Assembly (NCBI RefSeq): GCF_036416795.1
Contig: NZ_CP143867.1
Coordinates: 2,720,001 to 2,784,000, forward strand
DNA length: 64,000 nucleotides
From: Bacteroides sp. MSB163
Lineage (GTDB): Bacteria > Bacteroidota > Bacteroidia > Bacteroidales > Bacteroidaceae
Direction of reading: 5' to 3'
Below are positions 53,790 through 61,598 of the stretch, one piece after another. The notes under the pieces are model-generated. The model made no database searches, was not told the DNA's origin, and was given only the letters and a program-made list of their open reading frames with translations. How positions within the stretch are numbered: position 1 is the stretch's first letter; each line of letters begins with the position of its first letter. The translations under genes and the position numbers were made by a program.

Positions 53790-54813
53790 AAAAACTTTCC
53801 GCATTTTCTACTGCTCTTTTGCAATAATAGCCCGATGCAATCTTTTTGTTGATCTCTTTTACATTCCTGACCATTTCGTCATAGGATTCTGTAGAGATGG
53901 ATGATAATATGGAGTCTAACTCTTCCAGTGAATCAATACACACGCCTATTTTGTTCTTAGCTACAAATGAGGCCAATGCTGCTTCTTTCCATATAATTAT
54001 GGGAAGATTGCAGCGTATGTATAAGGATACCTTGTGCGGATTGTTTATCCTCAGGTATATTCCGAAATCTCCCGAGCAGGTATGGATAGAGTCTCCTTCC
54101 CATATTAAGCCAAAGTGTGCGCTGACTTGTTCTATTAACTGATCAGAAGGCACAAAACCTTTAAATTTGAACAATGTCTTATCTTCTATTTTGTCTTCCT
54201 CGAATCCTCCGCCGTAAAGTTCAAATTGCCATTTTGACATCACATCATTCAAAGAGTACAGGTATCTGTTTTTCTTGTAAGTCAGCGCTCCTGCATAGAT
54301 CACCTTAATTGGTTTCTGATTAGGTTCCTGTGTATTGTTGTTTACGGAAGGAGATAAATAATCGAAAATCTCCAGGCATACCATAGGTTTGGTATATCTT
54401 TGTTCTTCCAGCCATTTCTTCATCTTATCGTTGTGTACGATCAGTACATCCGAATGGTTGAGGCGTTTGATTTCCTGTTCAGCTGTCAACTTCTTTCTTC
54501 TGAAAGTTCCCAGGTCATGGATAATCGTGATAACCTTTCCCCGTTTCAAGTGTATGATATTACATACGAAAGAGTAATACTTCTTGAAAGGATACTGGAC
54601 GACTACCACGTCATTGGCAGAAACTGTAAACAAAACTTTTAGTACTCCGGCAAGGGTTATTAAAAAGCCTGCTATCTTGTTGGAATAAGTGGTTTGCGGT
54701 AGTCCGGCATTTTTATATCCCAGTTTAGAGAGAATTTCTTCTATATCTGTTTTTGCCTTATTACCTGCATTGTTCAGACCATTATAGTTTTTGGATAGAT
54801 AATATCGGGTCAT
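53776..54813 (-). CDS. Glycosyltransferase, probably galactofuranosyltransferase
   Basis: A 345-residue protein. N-terminal Rossmann-like part with DVVVVQYPFKKYYSFVCNIIHLKRGKVITIIHDLG, and a C-terminal donor-binding part PIKVIYAGALTYKKNRYL and HFGLIWEGDSIHTCSGDFGIYLRINNPHKVSLYIRCNLPIII. This resembles the WbbI/beta-1,6-galactofuranosyltransferase type. The UDP-galactopyranose mutase gene lies 12 bases upstream on the same strand, supplying UDP-galactofuranose, which supports the galactofuranose assignment. The stop overlaps the end of the BspA-like gene. Likely builds a surface polysaccharide or glycan. Confidence 0.82.
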   Translation of the reverse strand: MTRYYLSKNYNGLNNAGNKAKTDIEEILSKLGYKNAGLPQTTYSNKIAGFLITLAGVLKVLFTVSANDVVVVQYPFKKYYSFVCNIIHLKRGKVITIIHDLGTFRRKKLTAEQEIKRLNHSDVLIVHNDKMKKWLEEQRYTKPMVCLEIFDYLSPSVNNNTQEPNQKPIKVIYAGALTYKKNRYLYSLNDVMSKWQFELYGGGFEEDKIEDKTLFKFKGFVPSDQLIEQVSAHFGLIWEGDSIHTCSGDFGIYLRINNPHKVSLYIRCNLPIIIWKEAALASFVAKNKIGVCIDSLEELDSILSSISTESYDEMVRNVKEINKKIASGYYCKRAVENAESFFIVL

Positions 54814-54825
54814 TATTTTGTTCTT

Positions 54826-55941
54826 TTAGATTGATAACTCCTTTTTAGTGAGCAATATGGCGGATGCAATAGTATCATCCATATCGAAATATGCATATTG
54901 TCCCAAACGTCCTCCGAAAATGACACGGGAATCTTTTTCTGCCAATGCCTTATACTTATTGAAGCATTTTAAATTCTTTTCATCATTGATGGGATAGTAA
55001 GGTTCGTCGGAAGGTGTGTATTCCTGAGGATACTCCTTGGTTATGATGGTTGAAGGCTGTTTCCCGAATTCAAAATGTTTATGTTCGATGATTCGTGTAA
55101 ACGGGTATTTAGCTTCATTGTAGTTGATTACGGCATTACCTTGATAATTGTCAGTATCCAGATGGATATGTTCAAATTTCAGGCTTCTGTAATCCAGTCT
55201 GCCAAACTTATATTCAAAATACTCGTCGATGCAACCTGTGAAAAGTATCTTTTCTGCTATACTCTGAAAATAGGGTATGTTATCAAAATAGTTCGTATCG
55301 GTTTGAACATCGATATCCTTTAACAGATTATTGGTGAGTGCTGTGTATCCATCTTTAGGGATGCCTTGATAGGGATCGTTGAAGTAGTTATTGTTATAAG
55401 TAAGGCGGAAAGGTATTCTTTTGATGATGGAAGCCGGCAGTTGGTTGGCGGGGCGTCCCCATTGCTTTTCTGTATATTCCTTAATAAAAGTGTAATATAT
55501 GTCGTCTCCGCAAAGTTTCAGTGCTTGCTCTTCCAGATTGGCAGGCTGGGATATGTCTTTATACTTAGAGCATTGTTCCTGAATCTTATGTTTTGCTTCT
55601 TCCGGAGTATTTACGTTCCATAACTTATTGAATGTATTCATATTAAAAGGAAGATTGTAAAGCCTTCCTTCGCTGTATGCCAGAGGGGAGTTAACGTAAT
55701 TGTTGAATTTTGCGAATCTGTTTATGTAACGCCAGACTTCTTCATTGTCCGTATGGAATATATGTGCTCCATACCAATGTATTTTTATATCATTTTCTTC
55801 TTTAGTGTAAATATTTCCTCCAGTGTGGTTACGCTTGTCAATAATCAGACATTTCTTTCCGTTTTCATTCATAATTTGAGCAAAAACAGAACCGAATAAA
55901 CCGGAACCCACAACGAGATAGTCATATATATACTTTTCCAT
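54826..55941 (-). CDS. glf: UDP-galactopyranose mutase
   Basis: A 371-residue flavoenzyme interconverting UDP-galactopyranose and UDP-galactofuranose. FAD-binding GSGLFGS at residues 12-18 in YDYLVVGSGLFGSVFAQIM, then the family signature HTGGNIYTKEENDIKIHWYGAHIFHT, VNSPLAYSEGRLYNLPFN, YTEKQWGRPANQLPASIIKRIP and the C-terminal VIFGGRLGQYAYFDMDDTI. Length is normal. Forms a two-gene unit with the glycosyltransferase downstream. The pair stands apart from any visible capsule or O-antigen cluster. Confidence 0.96.
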   Translation of the reverse strand: MEKYIYDYLVVGSGLFGSVFAQIMNENGKKCLIIDKRNHTGGNIYTKEENDIKIHWYGAHIFHTDNEEVWRYINRFAKFNNYVNSPLAYSEGRLYNLPFNMNTFNKLWNVNTPEEAKHKIQEQCSKYKDISQPANLEEQALKLCGDDIYYTFIKEYTEKQWGRPANQLPASIIKRIPFRLTYNNNYFNDPYQGIPKDGYTALTNNLLKDIDVQTDTNYFDNIPYFQSIAEKILFTGCIDEYFEYKFGRLDYRSLKFEHIHLDTDNYQGNAVINYNEAKYPFTRIIEHKHFEFGKQPSTIITKEYPQEYTPSDEPYYPINDEKNLKCFNKYKALAEKDSRVIFGGRLGQYAYFDMDDTIASAILLTKKELSI

Positions 55942-56033
55942 TTATTTAATGCTTCTGATTTGCAAAGTAACGGAAAAATAAAATCTTATCAAAGCATTTG
56001 AATATGTAAAAGTATGTGGTACAATGCAATTAT

Positions 56034-56110
56034 AGCGTTATCCGCCTGGCAAACGAGTTGGCTACGTATTATAATTGTCTTGATATGAGTAAAATATGAT
56101 ATCAAACAGG
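56034..56110 (+). pseudogene. Short relic of a TPR-protein gene
   Basis: Bases 56043-56074 match 49574-49605 of the TPR gene at 26 of 32 positions, and the frame reads SVIRLANELATYYNCLDMSKI before a stop, against APRLVNELATYYKRKRNY in the intact gene. Nothing beyond this stretch is recognisable. Confidence 0.45.
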
Positions 56111-56573
56111 TGGGAAATATGCTACGTTACACTGTGTTTTAGCCTTATTGTTCTTTCTCAAAGCAATGTATGTTTATTGCTAAAAGTATGTAGGTTGTTT
56201 TGCAAAACAGTGCTTTATTCCATTCGACCACATTAGTGGAGCACGTACTTCATTATTGTGAAGCAGCAGGACGACGATTGTGAAGCACGTGATTGATAAT
56301 TGTGGGTAATATTAAATCGTTGGTTTATAATGTAATAATATAGGTAGCTAACCGAAAAAAAACATAGGCAGTCAACGTAAACAAACACTGTTCTGAGCAT
56401 CACTGTAAGGCGGGGATTCTCCCACCGGGATGGCGCAAACTACTGCTACTTGGCACATTCGACGTCTTTGTGATGAAGAAAAAAACGAAAAATGAGGATG
56501 TTGAAACAGTCGATTTATCTGCAAAAAGAAGTGTAATAAGCCTATTATTAGCGGTATAACTCTGTTTTACGTT

Positions 56574-56618
56574 GGTGTAGGCAATTTTACCTACACCTTT
56601 TTAAAATTTGCCTACACC
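56574..56618. repeat. GGTGTAGGC inverted repeat / hairpin
   Basis: GGTGTAGGCAATTTT (56574-56588) is mirrored by AAAATTTGCCTACACC (56603-56618). A nested GTGTAGG / CCTACAC hairpin followed by CTTTTT (56576-56602) could terminate plus-strand transcription. Confidence 0.6.
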
Positions 56619-56743
56619 ATCGCTCATTGCCGATGAATAGGGAGATACAGAGCATGGGTGTAAGCGTGTAGGTAAAAGTGTGCATAAACTCTGGGTAGAG
56701 GCTGAATTCAACTTTTAAATGCGGCACCTGTTTTTTGAGTTTG

Positions 56744-57535
56744 TCAAAGAATGTATTGTACTTCCTTAAACAGATATCCGCGTACCTTTCCTGCCTGATC
56801 TTCAAGAATAAATCGCCCGTCCGGTTCTACGCATAACAGGCGTGCAAGGAATTCACCGTCTGCATCGGCATAGCGGTGGAAACCTTCCCGACGGAAAAGA
56901 GAGCGGGCATATCGTTCGGTAATACAGTTGACGGCATCGTCCGAAGAGTCTGTTTGCAGAAAGATATAGTATTCTTTGAGTCGCCTCATGATGTTGGCGA
57001 GTATCAGATAACGTTCATGTTCTTGTCCTGTGATCTGCTTTAGAGATACCGGGTTGGGAGCATTGCTCTGAAAGGTTTCCTGGTTTATGTTGACACCAAT
57101 GCCGGAAATGCTGCGTCCGATGTGATGTCCGGAGAGGTCGTTTTCTATCAGTATGCCGCAAATCTTCTTTTCGTTCCAGTAGATGTCATTCGGCCATTTG
57201 ATGGAAATGCCTTTTGTCCATTCATCCAACTCTTCTTTAATGGAAAGGGAGACGATTTGAGAAAGGATGAACTGGCGACGGGCTTCAATGAAAGTGGGGT
57301 AAAGCACGAAGCTGAATGTGATGTTCCGGCAATCTTCGGACTCCCAACTGTTGCCACGCTGCCCTTTGCCGGCAGTCTGGCGCTCGGCTATGACCGTCGT
57401 GAACTCTCGGACAGCGGATTGCTGTTCGTTGCAAAGTTGAGTTAAATAGTTATTCGTAGAGTCTGTTTCCGGCAATATGATCAGTGGGACAGGAAACTCT
57501 GCGGGAGTAATCATCAAATTCGGTTCTTTCTTCAT
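56744..57535 (-). CDS. birA: Biotin--[acetyl-CoA-carboxylase] ligase (BirA, no DNA-binding domain)
   Basis: A 263-residue biotin protein ligase joining biotin to carboxylase carrier proteins. I take ATG 57535, one base after the upstream gene's stop; the in-frame ATGs 57553/57550 would overlap that gene. Motifs are ETDSTNNYLTQL, the biotinyl-adenylate loop AGKGQRGNSWES, ISIKWPNDIYWNEKKICGILIEN and SGIGVNINQE. The C-terminal SH3-like end is DGRFILEDQAGKVRGYLFKEVQYIL. The N-terminal helix-turn-helix of E. coli BirA is absent, so it is not a repressor. Confidence 0.94.
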   Translation of the reverse strand: MKKEPNLMITPAEFPVPLIILPETDSTNNYLTQLCNEQQSAVREFTTVIAERQTAGKGQRGNSWESEDCRNITFSFVLYPTFIEARRQFILSQIVSLSIKEELDEWTKGISIKWPNDIYWNEKKICGILIENDLSGHHIGRSISGIGVNINQETFQSNAPNPVSLKQITGQEHERYLILANIMRRLKEYYIFLQTDSSDDAVNCITERYARSLFRREGFHRYADADGEFLARLLCVEPDGRFILEDQAGKVRGYLFKEVQYIL

Positions 57536-57536
57536 A

Positions 57537-57893
57537 TCAGGGCAGGGCATCATATTCGGTACGCATTTTCTTGGTGAACTTCTTTAGTACTTCCTCATAA
57601 GCATGGTCGATGAGGTTCTTTATCAGTTTATCGTCCACATCTCCGTCAAGGAAGATCTGGTTCCAGTATTTCTTGTTAAAGTGGTAGGCGCCCTCAATAG
57701 CTGAGTAATACTCACGCAATTCTATTGCATACTCAGGATCACACTTCATACAGATTTTGTTAGAGCCTTCCAAGTCAATCAGTACAAACATCTTATCCAT
57801 CACTTTCATCACAAGTGAATACTCGTCGAACGGAAGACATTCCGTTACGGCTTTCTTGGCGAGACAGTATTCGCGGGCGGTTTCTATATCCAT
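57537..57893 (-). CDS. MmcQ/YjbR family protein
   Basis: A 118-residue small protein of the YjbR/MmcQ family (double-wing DNA-binding-like fold, function unsettled). Family traits are DIETAREYCLAKKAVTECLPF at the N-terminus, KVMDKMFVLIDLEG, ICMKCDPEYAIELREYY, and HFNKKYWNQIFLDGDVDDKLIKNLIDHAYEEV. It precedes birA with a stop/start junction (TGA then ATG one base on), so the two are likely translated from one transcript. It lies 40 bases downstream of an AAA-ATPase gene. Confidence 0.9.
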   Translation of the reverse strand: MDIETAREYCLAKKAVTECLPFDEYSLVMKVMDKMFVLIDLEGSNKICMKCDPEYAIELREYYSAIEGAYHFNKKYWNQIFLDGDVDDKLIKNLIDHAYEEVLKKFTKKMRTEYDALP

Positions 57894-57933
57894 ACTTTCT
57901 GTTTTTAATTTCTATTAATTTGCGGGTGTCCGG

Positions 57934-59682
57934 TTACGAAATTTGCTTGAATTTCACCAAATCCCATCCGCGGAATACCAGGGCGATTGCGATAATTTCC
58001 GTAGTGCCTTTTTTTGCCTGTACTTTCGGACAGGCTACATATTGCGCCAACTGCATTCCTGCATCTTCCAGCAACTTCTCCATTTCTGCATCTTTGGTGT
58101 CGCGGGGGCAATACTTCACTTCAATGGCATAGCTGTACGGCATATCGGGCAGTTGCGGAAGGTTGGGTATCAGGTAGAAGTCGGAGAAGCCTTTGTTCAT
58201 TTCGTATTCGGGCATTGTTATGTAGTAACTGTTCATGCCCATATAGCTGAGGAGAAAGCCCTTGACGTGCGCTTCACCTTCCATGAATTTGCGGATGGAA
58301 CTTTGTTCCTTTAGCCGGGTGGCGATATATTGAAAGTAGCTTTCCCATTCACGGGAATAAGCCATGCCGTACATCAGTTGATTTAGTTCGTCAACATCCA
58401 GGTCCATGTGTCCGGCGGTGCGGTATGCGTCTGCCAGATAGCCGTATAGTTGTTCGCGCACCACTTGGTTGGGGATTATTAGTTGCAGCATCGGTCCGCG
58501 TGTACCCGCTATTGTCAGCATTCCGTAATAGAAGAGCAGACTCTTGAAATTATCCGTTTGCGCTATCTCCACGGCGGGGAAGGACTCTTTTATCCTGCCA
58601 ACCGTTTCACCCTGTGTGATGATTTCTTGAATGATACTGGCATTTTTGCCGAAGTTTTTGTCTATAAGGATGAGGTGGCGCAGTTTGTTATAGTCAGTGC
58701 GGCAGTTGGTGTCGAGCATGTTTTCGGGTGGCAGTTGCGTGCTTAAATAACTGTTCACAAAGTAGAGAACCATATCTGAATTATACATTGGCAGTTCCTT
58801 TAGTGAACGACCTGAAAAACAGTAATTATCATACCACGGTTTCATCATGCTGATCAACTCATCGACGGGATGAATGATTTTTCCTTGCTGCCGGTAGTAT
58901 TCCAGCAATTCCCGTACTTCGGCTTCAGTGAACCCGATCATGTTGTTGAATACCGGGTTGGTGCTTTGATTGCTGGCGATATTGAAGCCACTTGTAAGAT
59001 CGTCCATCGTTACAGGGCTGACACCGGTGATGTACATACGTTCCACAACCCTGTCAGTATAGTCTTTGACGGTTTTGAGAAAGTTCCGCAGAAAACCGTC
59101 GCCATGGGTGAGGGCGGAATAACGGGTATTACCGTAGTTGACCAGTACGTTGTTGGCAAAATTGTCGTATTCGTCGAGGATGAGGTACATCTTCAGGCCT
59201 TGTCTCCGCAATGACAGGCATATTGCGGTCAGCTTCTCGGAAGCCACTTCCTTTTGTTGTACCATTTCAAGGGTGTCCGGTGGCAGTAAATCTGCATATT
59301 TCAGACAAAAGTCCGTAAATATCATGTCGCAGTTACTGTTGAATGAGGCTTCCATTTTTTCCGGGTCGGAGACGATACAGGAGAAGCTCATCTTCAGCAC
59401 AAGATACTTGTTGCGGTCTGGGGTAGGATGTTTTCCCACGTATAAGTTGCCAAACAGTTCATCAAACTGTTTTTCTGTCTTACAATCATAATAGCATTCC
59501 AGCATATTGAGGAAAAGACTCTTTCCGAAACGGCGGGGGCGGACGAAAAAGAAGAAACGGGCAGTCTGTTCTATCTGTCTGATATATTCCGTCTTATCGA
59601 CATAATAATAGTTATTACGGATAATTGCTGGAAAGTCTGTCATCCCGTAAGGGATCAGCTTGGTGGAATTTGCCAGATTCAT
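57934..59682 (-). CDS. AAA-ATPase-like protein with C-terminal PD-(D/E)XK nuclease-fold domain
   Basis: A 582-residue protein of the AAA-ATPase-like / DUF1703 type that is abundant in Bacteroidetes. ATG 59682 (MNLANSTKLIPYGMTDFPAII) is chosen; the longer frame to 59811 overlaps yraN and lacks family sequence. Landmarks are YYVDKTEYIRQIE, Walker A FVRPRRFGKSLFLNMLE, Walker B-like MYLILDEYDNFANNVLVNYG, ITGVSPVTMDDLTSGFNI, LEYYRQQG and the C-terminal PYSYAIEVKYCPRDTKDAEME, matching a PD-(D/E)XK core (E-V-K). Members occur in many copies per genome; their role, possibly in mobile-element or defence biology, is not established. Confidence 0.88.
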   Translation of the reverse strand: MNLANSTKLIPYGMTDFPAIIRNNYYYVDKTEYIRQIEQTARFFFFVRPRRFGKSLFLNMLECYYDCKTEKQFDELFGNLYVGKHPTPDRNKYLVLKMSFSCIVSDPEKMEASFNSNCDMIFTDFCLKYADLLPPDTLEMVQQKEVASEKLTAICLSLRRQGLKMYLILDEYDNFANNVLVNYGNTRYSALTHGDGFLRNFLKTVKDYTDRVVERMYITGVSPVTMDDLTSGFNIASNQSTNPVFNNMIGFTEAEVRELLEYYRQQGKIIHPVDELISMMKPWYDNYCFSGRSLKELPMYNSDMVLYFVNSYLSTQLPPENMLDTNCRTDYNKLRHLILIDKNFGKNASIIQEIITQGETVGRIKESFPAVEIAQTDNFKSLLFYYGMLTIAGTRGPMLQLIIPNQVVREQLYGYLADAYRTAGHMDLDVDELNQLMYGMAYSREWESYFQYIATRLKEQSSIRKFMEGEAHVKGFLLSYMGMNSYYITMPEYEMNKGFSDFYLIPNLPQLPDMPYSYAIEVKYCPRDTKDAEMEKLLEDAGMQLAQYVACPKVQAKKGTTEIIAIALVFRGWDLVKFKQIS

Positions 59683-59785
59683 AATAGAGTTTTTTAGAAT
59701 ATTTCTGAACGAAGATAGAGAGTTTTCCCGAAACGGACAAGAAGAATTACGAAAATGCTGTGTAAAAGCACTTTTCACGTTTGAT

Positions 59786-60151
59786 TCAGAACATTGGTGG
59801 ATAAAATGCATCTTTGATATGTTCTATTTTAAAAGCATTAGCTTCACCGACAACGGTAATGATATCAAAGCGGACAGGGGCATCAATACTGAAATGTTTG
59901 ATGTAAGCATCAGCGGCTACTACAATATGGCGTACTTTCTGCCAGTTAACGGCATCTTGCGGTTCGATGTATTCTGTATTGCTGCGGGTTTTTACCTCCA
60001 CCACGATTAATTGTCCATCCTTGACTGCCACAATGTCCAGCTCAAGACGATTTTTTCGCCAATTACGGTGACAGATGGTGTATCCGTTACATTCCAGATA
60101 CGCCACTGCGGTGTCTTCTCCGGCCTTTCCGAGAGCATTGTGTGCTGCCAT
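59786..60151 (-). CDS. yraN: YraN family (UPF0102) endonuclease-fold protein
   Basis: A 121-residue protein. AHNALGKAGEDTAVAYLECNGYTICHRNWR is the family start, and the nuclease-fold residues are Glu37/Asp39 in RLELDIVAV and Glu52-x-Lys54 in LIVVEVKTRS, followed by WQKVRHIVVAADAYIKHF. The family resembles Holliday-junction resolvases but its function is unproven. Minus-strand TATTTTTG at 60194-60187 could be its -7 element. Confidence 0.93.
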   Translation of the reverse strand: MAAHNALGKAGEDTAVAYLECNGYTICHRNWRKNRLELDIVAVKDGQLIVVEVKTRSNTEYIEPQDAVNWQKVRHIVVAADAYIKHFSIDAPVRFDIITVVGEANAFKIEHIKDAFYPPMF

Positions 60152-60186
60152 ACCTGTATTCGTCTTTATTTTTAGCTGTTTCTATG

Positions 60187-60236
60187 CAAAAATACGTTTT
60201 TTCTGCTTTGTATTTACAGAAGTAAAACTAATTTTG
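60187..60236. promoter_or_regulatory. Divergent promoter region for yraN and the small regulator gene
   Basis: On the plus strand TTTG (60207-60210) and TAATTTTG (60229-60236) with 18-base spacing form a near-ideal promoter. On the minus strand TATTTTTG (60194-60187) is a -7 candidate for yraN. The plus-strand -7 ends only 8 bases before ATG 60245, so the mRNA may be leaderless. Confidence 0.7.
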
Positions 60237-60244
60237 CAGGAAAT

Positions 60245-60478
60245 ATGAGAAAGAGAGATAAAACGTGTGTGAAAGCAACACCTGAAGAGCCCAAACGCGA
60301 ACAGCGCATTGTTTGCCTGATGAGCGAGGAAGAGCTGCGGATTGTAGACCGTTATCTGGAAAAATACAAGATAACGAATAAATCGCGGTGGCTGCGGGAG
60401 ACTATTCTCATGTTTATCCATAAGAATATGGAAGAAGATTATCCGACCCTTTTCGGTGAGCATGATATGAGACGATAA
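60245..60478 (+). CDS. Small conserved-looking protein, mobilisation/ribbon-helix-helix-like
   Basis: A 77-residue basic protein (MRKRDKTCVKATPEEPKREQRIVCLMSEEELRIVDRYLEKYKITNKSRWLRETILMFIHKNMEED). The middle, a strand RIVCLMS followed by two helices EEELRIVDRYLEKY and SRWLRETILMFIHKN, is the pattern of ribbon-helix-helix DNA-binding proteins of MobC/CopG type. It has a good promoter directly upstream and tadA follows 35 bases after, so it is probably a real gene cotranscribed with tadA. DNA-binding is inference from pattern only. Confidence 0.7.
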   Translation: MRKRDKTCVKATPEEPKREQRIVCLMSEEELRIVDRYLEKYKITNKSRWLRETILMFIHKNMEEDYPTLFGEHDMRR

Positions 60479-60513
60479 AGAGAATTCTTTAATTCTAAAT
60501 TAAATTGAAGTGG

Positions 60514-60948
60514 ATGGACGATATCTATTATATGAAACAGGCGTTGATTGAAGCACGTAAGGCTTCCGAAAGAGGAGAAGTGCCCGTTGGCGCAGTCGTT
60601 GTATGCAAAGACCGTATTATAGCTCGCGCCCATAACTTAACAGAAACTTTGACTGATGTGACTGCTCACGCTGAAATGCAGGCTATTACTGCTGCAGCCT
60701 CTACTCTTGGCGGAAAATATCTGAATGAATGCACTCTCTATGTTACAGTAGAGCCTTGTGTCATGTGTGCAGGTGCAATTGCCTGGGCTCAGATGGGAAG
60801 GCTTGTATTTGGTGCCGGAGATGAGAAACGTGGATATCAGCGTTATGCATCTCAGGCCTTGCACCCGAAAACGGCAGTTTCACAGGGCATTCTCGCTGAA
60901 GAGTGTGCAATACTGATGAAGGATTTTTTTGCAGCAAAACGTCGTTGA
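60514..60948 (+). CDS. tadA: tRNA-specific adenosine deaminase TadA
   Basis: A 144-residue cytidine/deoxycytidylate-deaminase-fold enzyme converting A34 to inosine in tRNA-Arg. ATG 60514 (MDDIYYMKQALIEARKA) is preferred over TTG 60505. Zinc site: His52-Ala-Glu54 (THE-type motif TAHAEMQAI) and Cys81-x-x-Cys84 (VEPCVMCAGAIAWAQ). ERGEVPVGAVVV and FGAGDEKRGYQRY are family segments. No promoter of its own is seen, so it is probably read from the promoter at 60207. Confidence 0.94.
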   Translation: MDDIYYMKQALIEARKASERGEVPVGAVVVCKDRIIARAHNLTETLTDVTAHAEMQAITAAASTLGGKYLNECTLYVTVEPCVMCAGAIAWAQMGRLVFGAGDEKRGYQRYASQALHPKTAVSQGILAEECAILMKDFFAAKRR

Positions 60949-60995
60949 ATTCTAATATAGTTCCTCTTTTTGATCCGTATTACGTATTTTATCCG

Positions 60996-61003
60996 TACAT
61001 TTG
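60996..61003 (+). promoter_or_regulatory. -7-like element before a small ORF
   Basis: TACATTTG matches TAnnTTTG, 32 bases before ATG 61036. The only upstream TTTG (60969-60972) is 23 bases away, further than usual. Confidence 0.4.
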
Positions 61004-61035
61004 ACTATTCAACAGAACTTTAAATACATTATGTA

Positions 61036-61215
61036 ATGGAATATCATCGTATATCTTTTATTCACAATGATACCGAGTATTCATTTATTAAAGCTATGAA
61101 TGATAGGTTAGTGGGATATGCCTTAATGTCAGCTTGCCGGCTGGAAGTTCAGATTTATATGAAGGAGCATAATCTGAAAGGCAAATATATTCTCACCGGC
61201 ATGGCAAAAATCTGA
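61036..61215 (+). CDS. Small hypothetical protein (59 residues)
   Basis: An ATG-started ORF of 59 codons: MEYHRISFIHNDTEYSFIKAMN, then DRLVGYALMSACRLEVQIYMKEHNLKG and KYILTGMAKI. It has balanced amino-acid composition, no signal peptide, a -7-like box upstream, and ends one base before the convergent DUF4834 gene. I do not recognise a family. The neat fit between neighbours and the lack of another gene in this gap favour a real gene, but the evidence is modest. Confidence 0.42.
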   Translation: MEYHRISFIHNDTEYSFIKAMNDRLVGYALMSACRLEVQIYMKEHNLKGKYILTGMAKI

Positions 61216-61530
61216 TTACTCCTTAATTTCTTCAAAATCCACATATTCTCCTTCATCTTTAGAGAACAGTTTCTTATGTTTTCTATGTATATCATTTTCA
61301 GAGGAAGTTGTTTCTCCGTTGAACTGCGAAGAAGCGTTCTGCTGCTGATTACCCGAGAAAGAATAACCTCCACCGGATTGATAACTACCTCCGCCATTCT
61401 GGTAAGTACCTGAAGAGCTACGACGCTTTCCCAATCCGAAAACAGTTCGGAGAACGGTGCCGATGATGCTGAGTCCAATGACCAGAATAACGACTATAAT
61501 GATAAATAAAAATCCTAAGATGTGAAACAT
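61216..61530 (-). CDS. DUF4834 family small membrane protein
   Basis: A 104-residue protein with one strong N-terminal membrane helix (HILGFLFIIIVVILVIGLSIIGTVLRTVFGLG). A Gly/Ser/Gln/Asn-rich low-complexity stretch (GTYQNGGGSYQSGGGYSFSG) follows, with an acidic end SKDEGEYVDFEEIKE. This matches the DUF4834 family of Bacteroidetes, function unknown. It is the last gene after psd and pssA on the same strand; a short GTTCGT/ACGAAC hairpin lies in the 68-base gap upstream. Confidence 0.85.
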   Translation of the reverse strand: MFHILGFLFIIIVVILVIGLSIIGTVLRTVFGLGKRRSSSGTYQNGGGSYQSGGGYSFSGNQQQNASSQFNGETTSSENDIHRKHKKLFSKDEGEYVDFEEIKE

Positions 61531-61598
61531 GGGCTAATCGTTTTTATATATTGTTCGTCTTACGAACGATAGTACAACAACTGTGCCAGAAGATTTGT

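Larger units (their letters stand above)
55942..56743. other. Gene-poor interval between glf and birA with decayed sequence
   Basis: About 800 bases without a convincing gene. It contains a short remnant similar to the TPR gene (56034-56110), short direct ATTGTGAAGCA repeats (about 56235-56290), a GC-richer patch with GGCGGGGATTCTCCCACCGGG (about 56410-56430) that I cannot identify, and GGTGTAGGC inverted repeats (56574-56618). A 72-codon minus-strand ORF across 56587-56805 overlaps birA and shows no recognisable features. Confidence 0.5.

Noticed and set aside
56587..56805. 72-codon minus-strand ORF beside birA
   Set aside because: It overlaps the birA C-terminus in another frame, crosses the GGTGTAGGC inverted repeat and shows no family features.
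57934..59682. Defence island around the AAA-ATPase/nuclease-fold gene
   Set aside because: Neighbours are yraN, a YjbR-family gene and birA, all ordinary; no toxin, restriction or integrase gene is visible, and this ATPase family is common in Bacteroidetes genomes outside defence loci.
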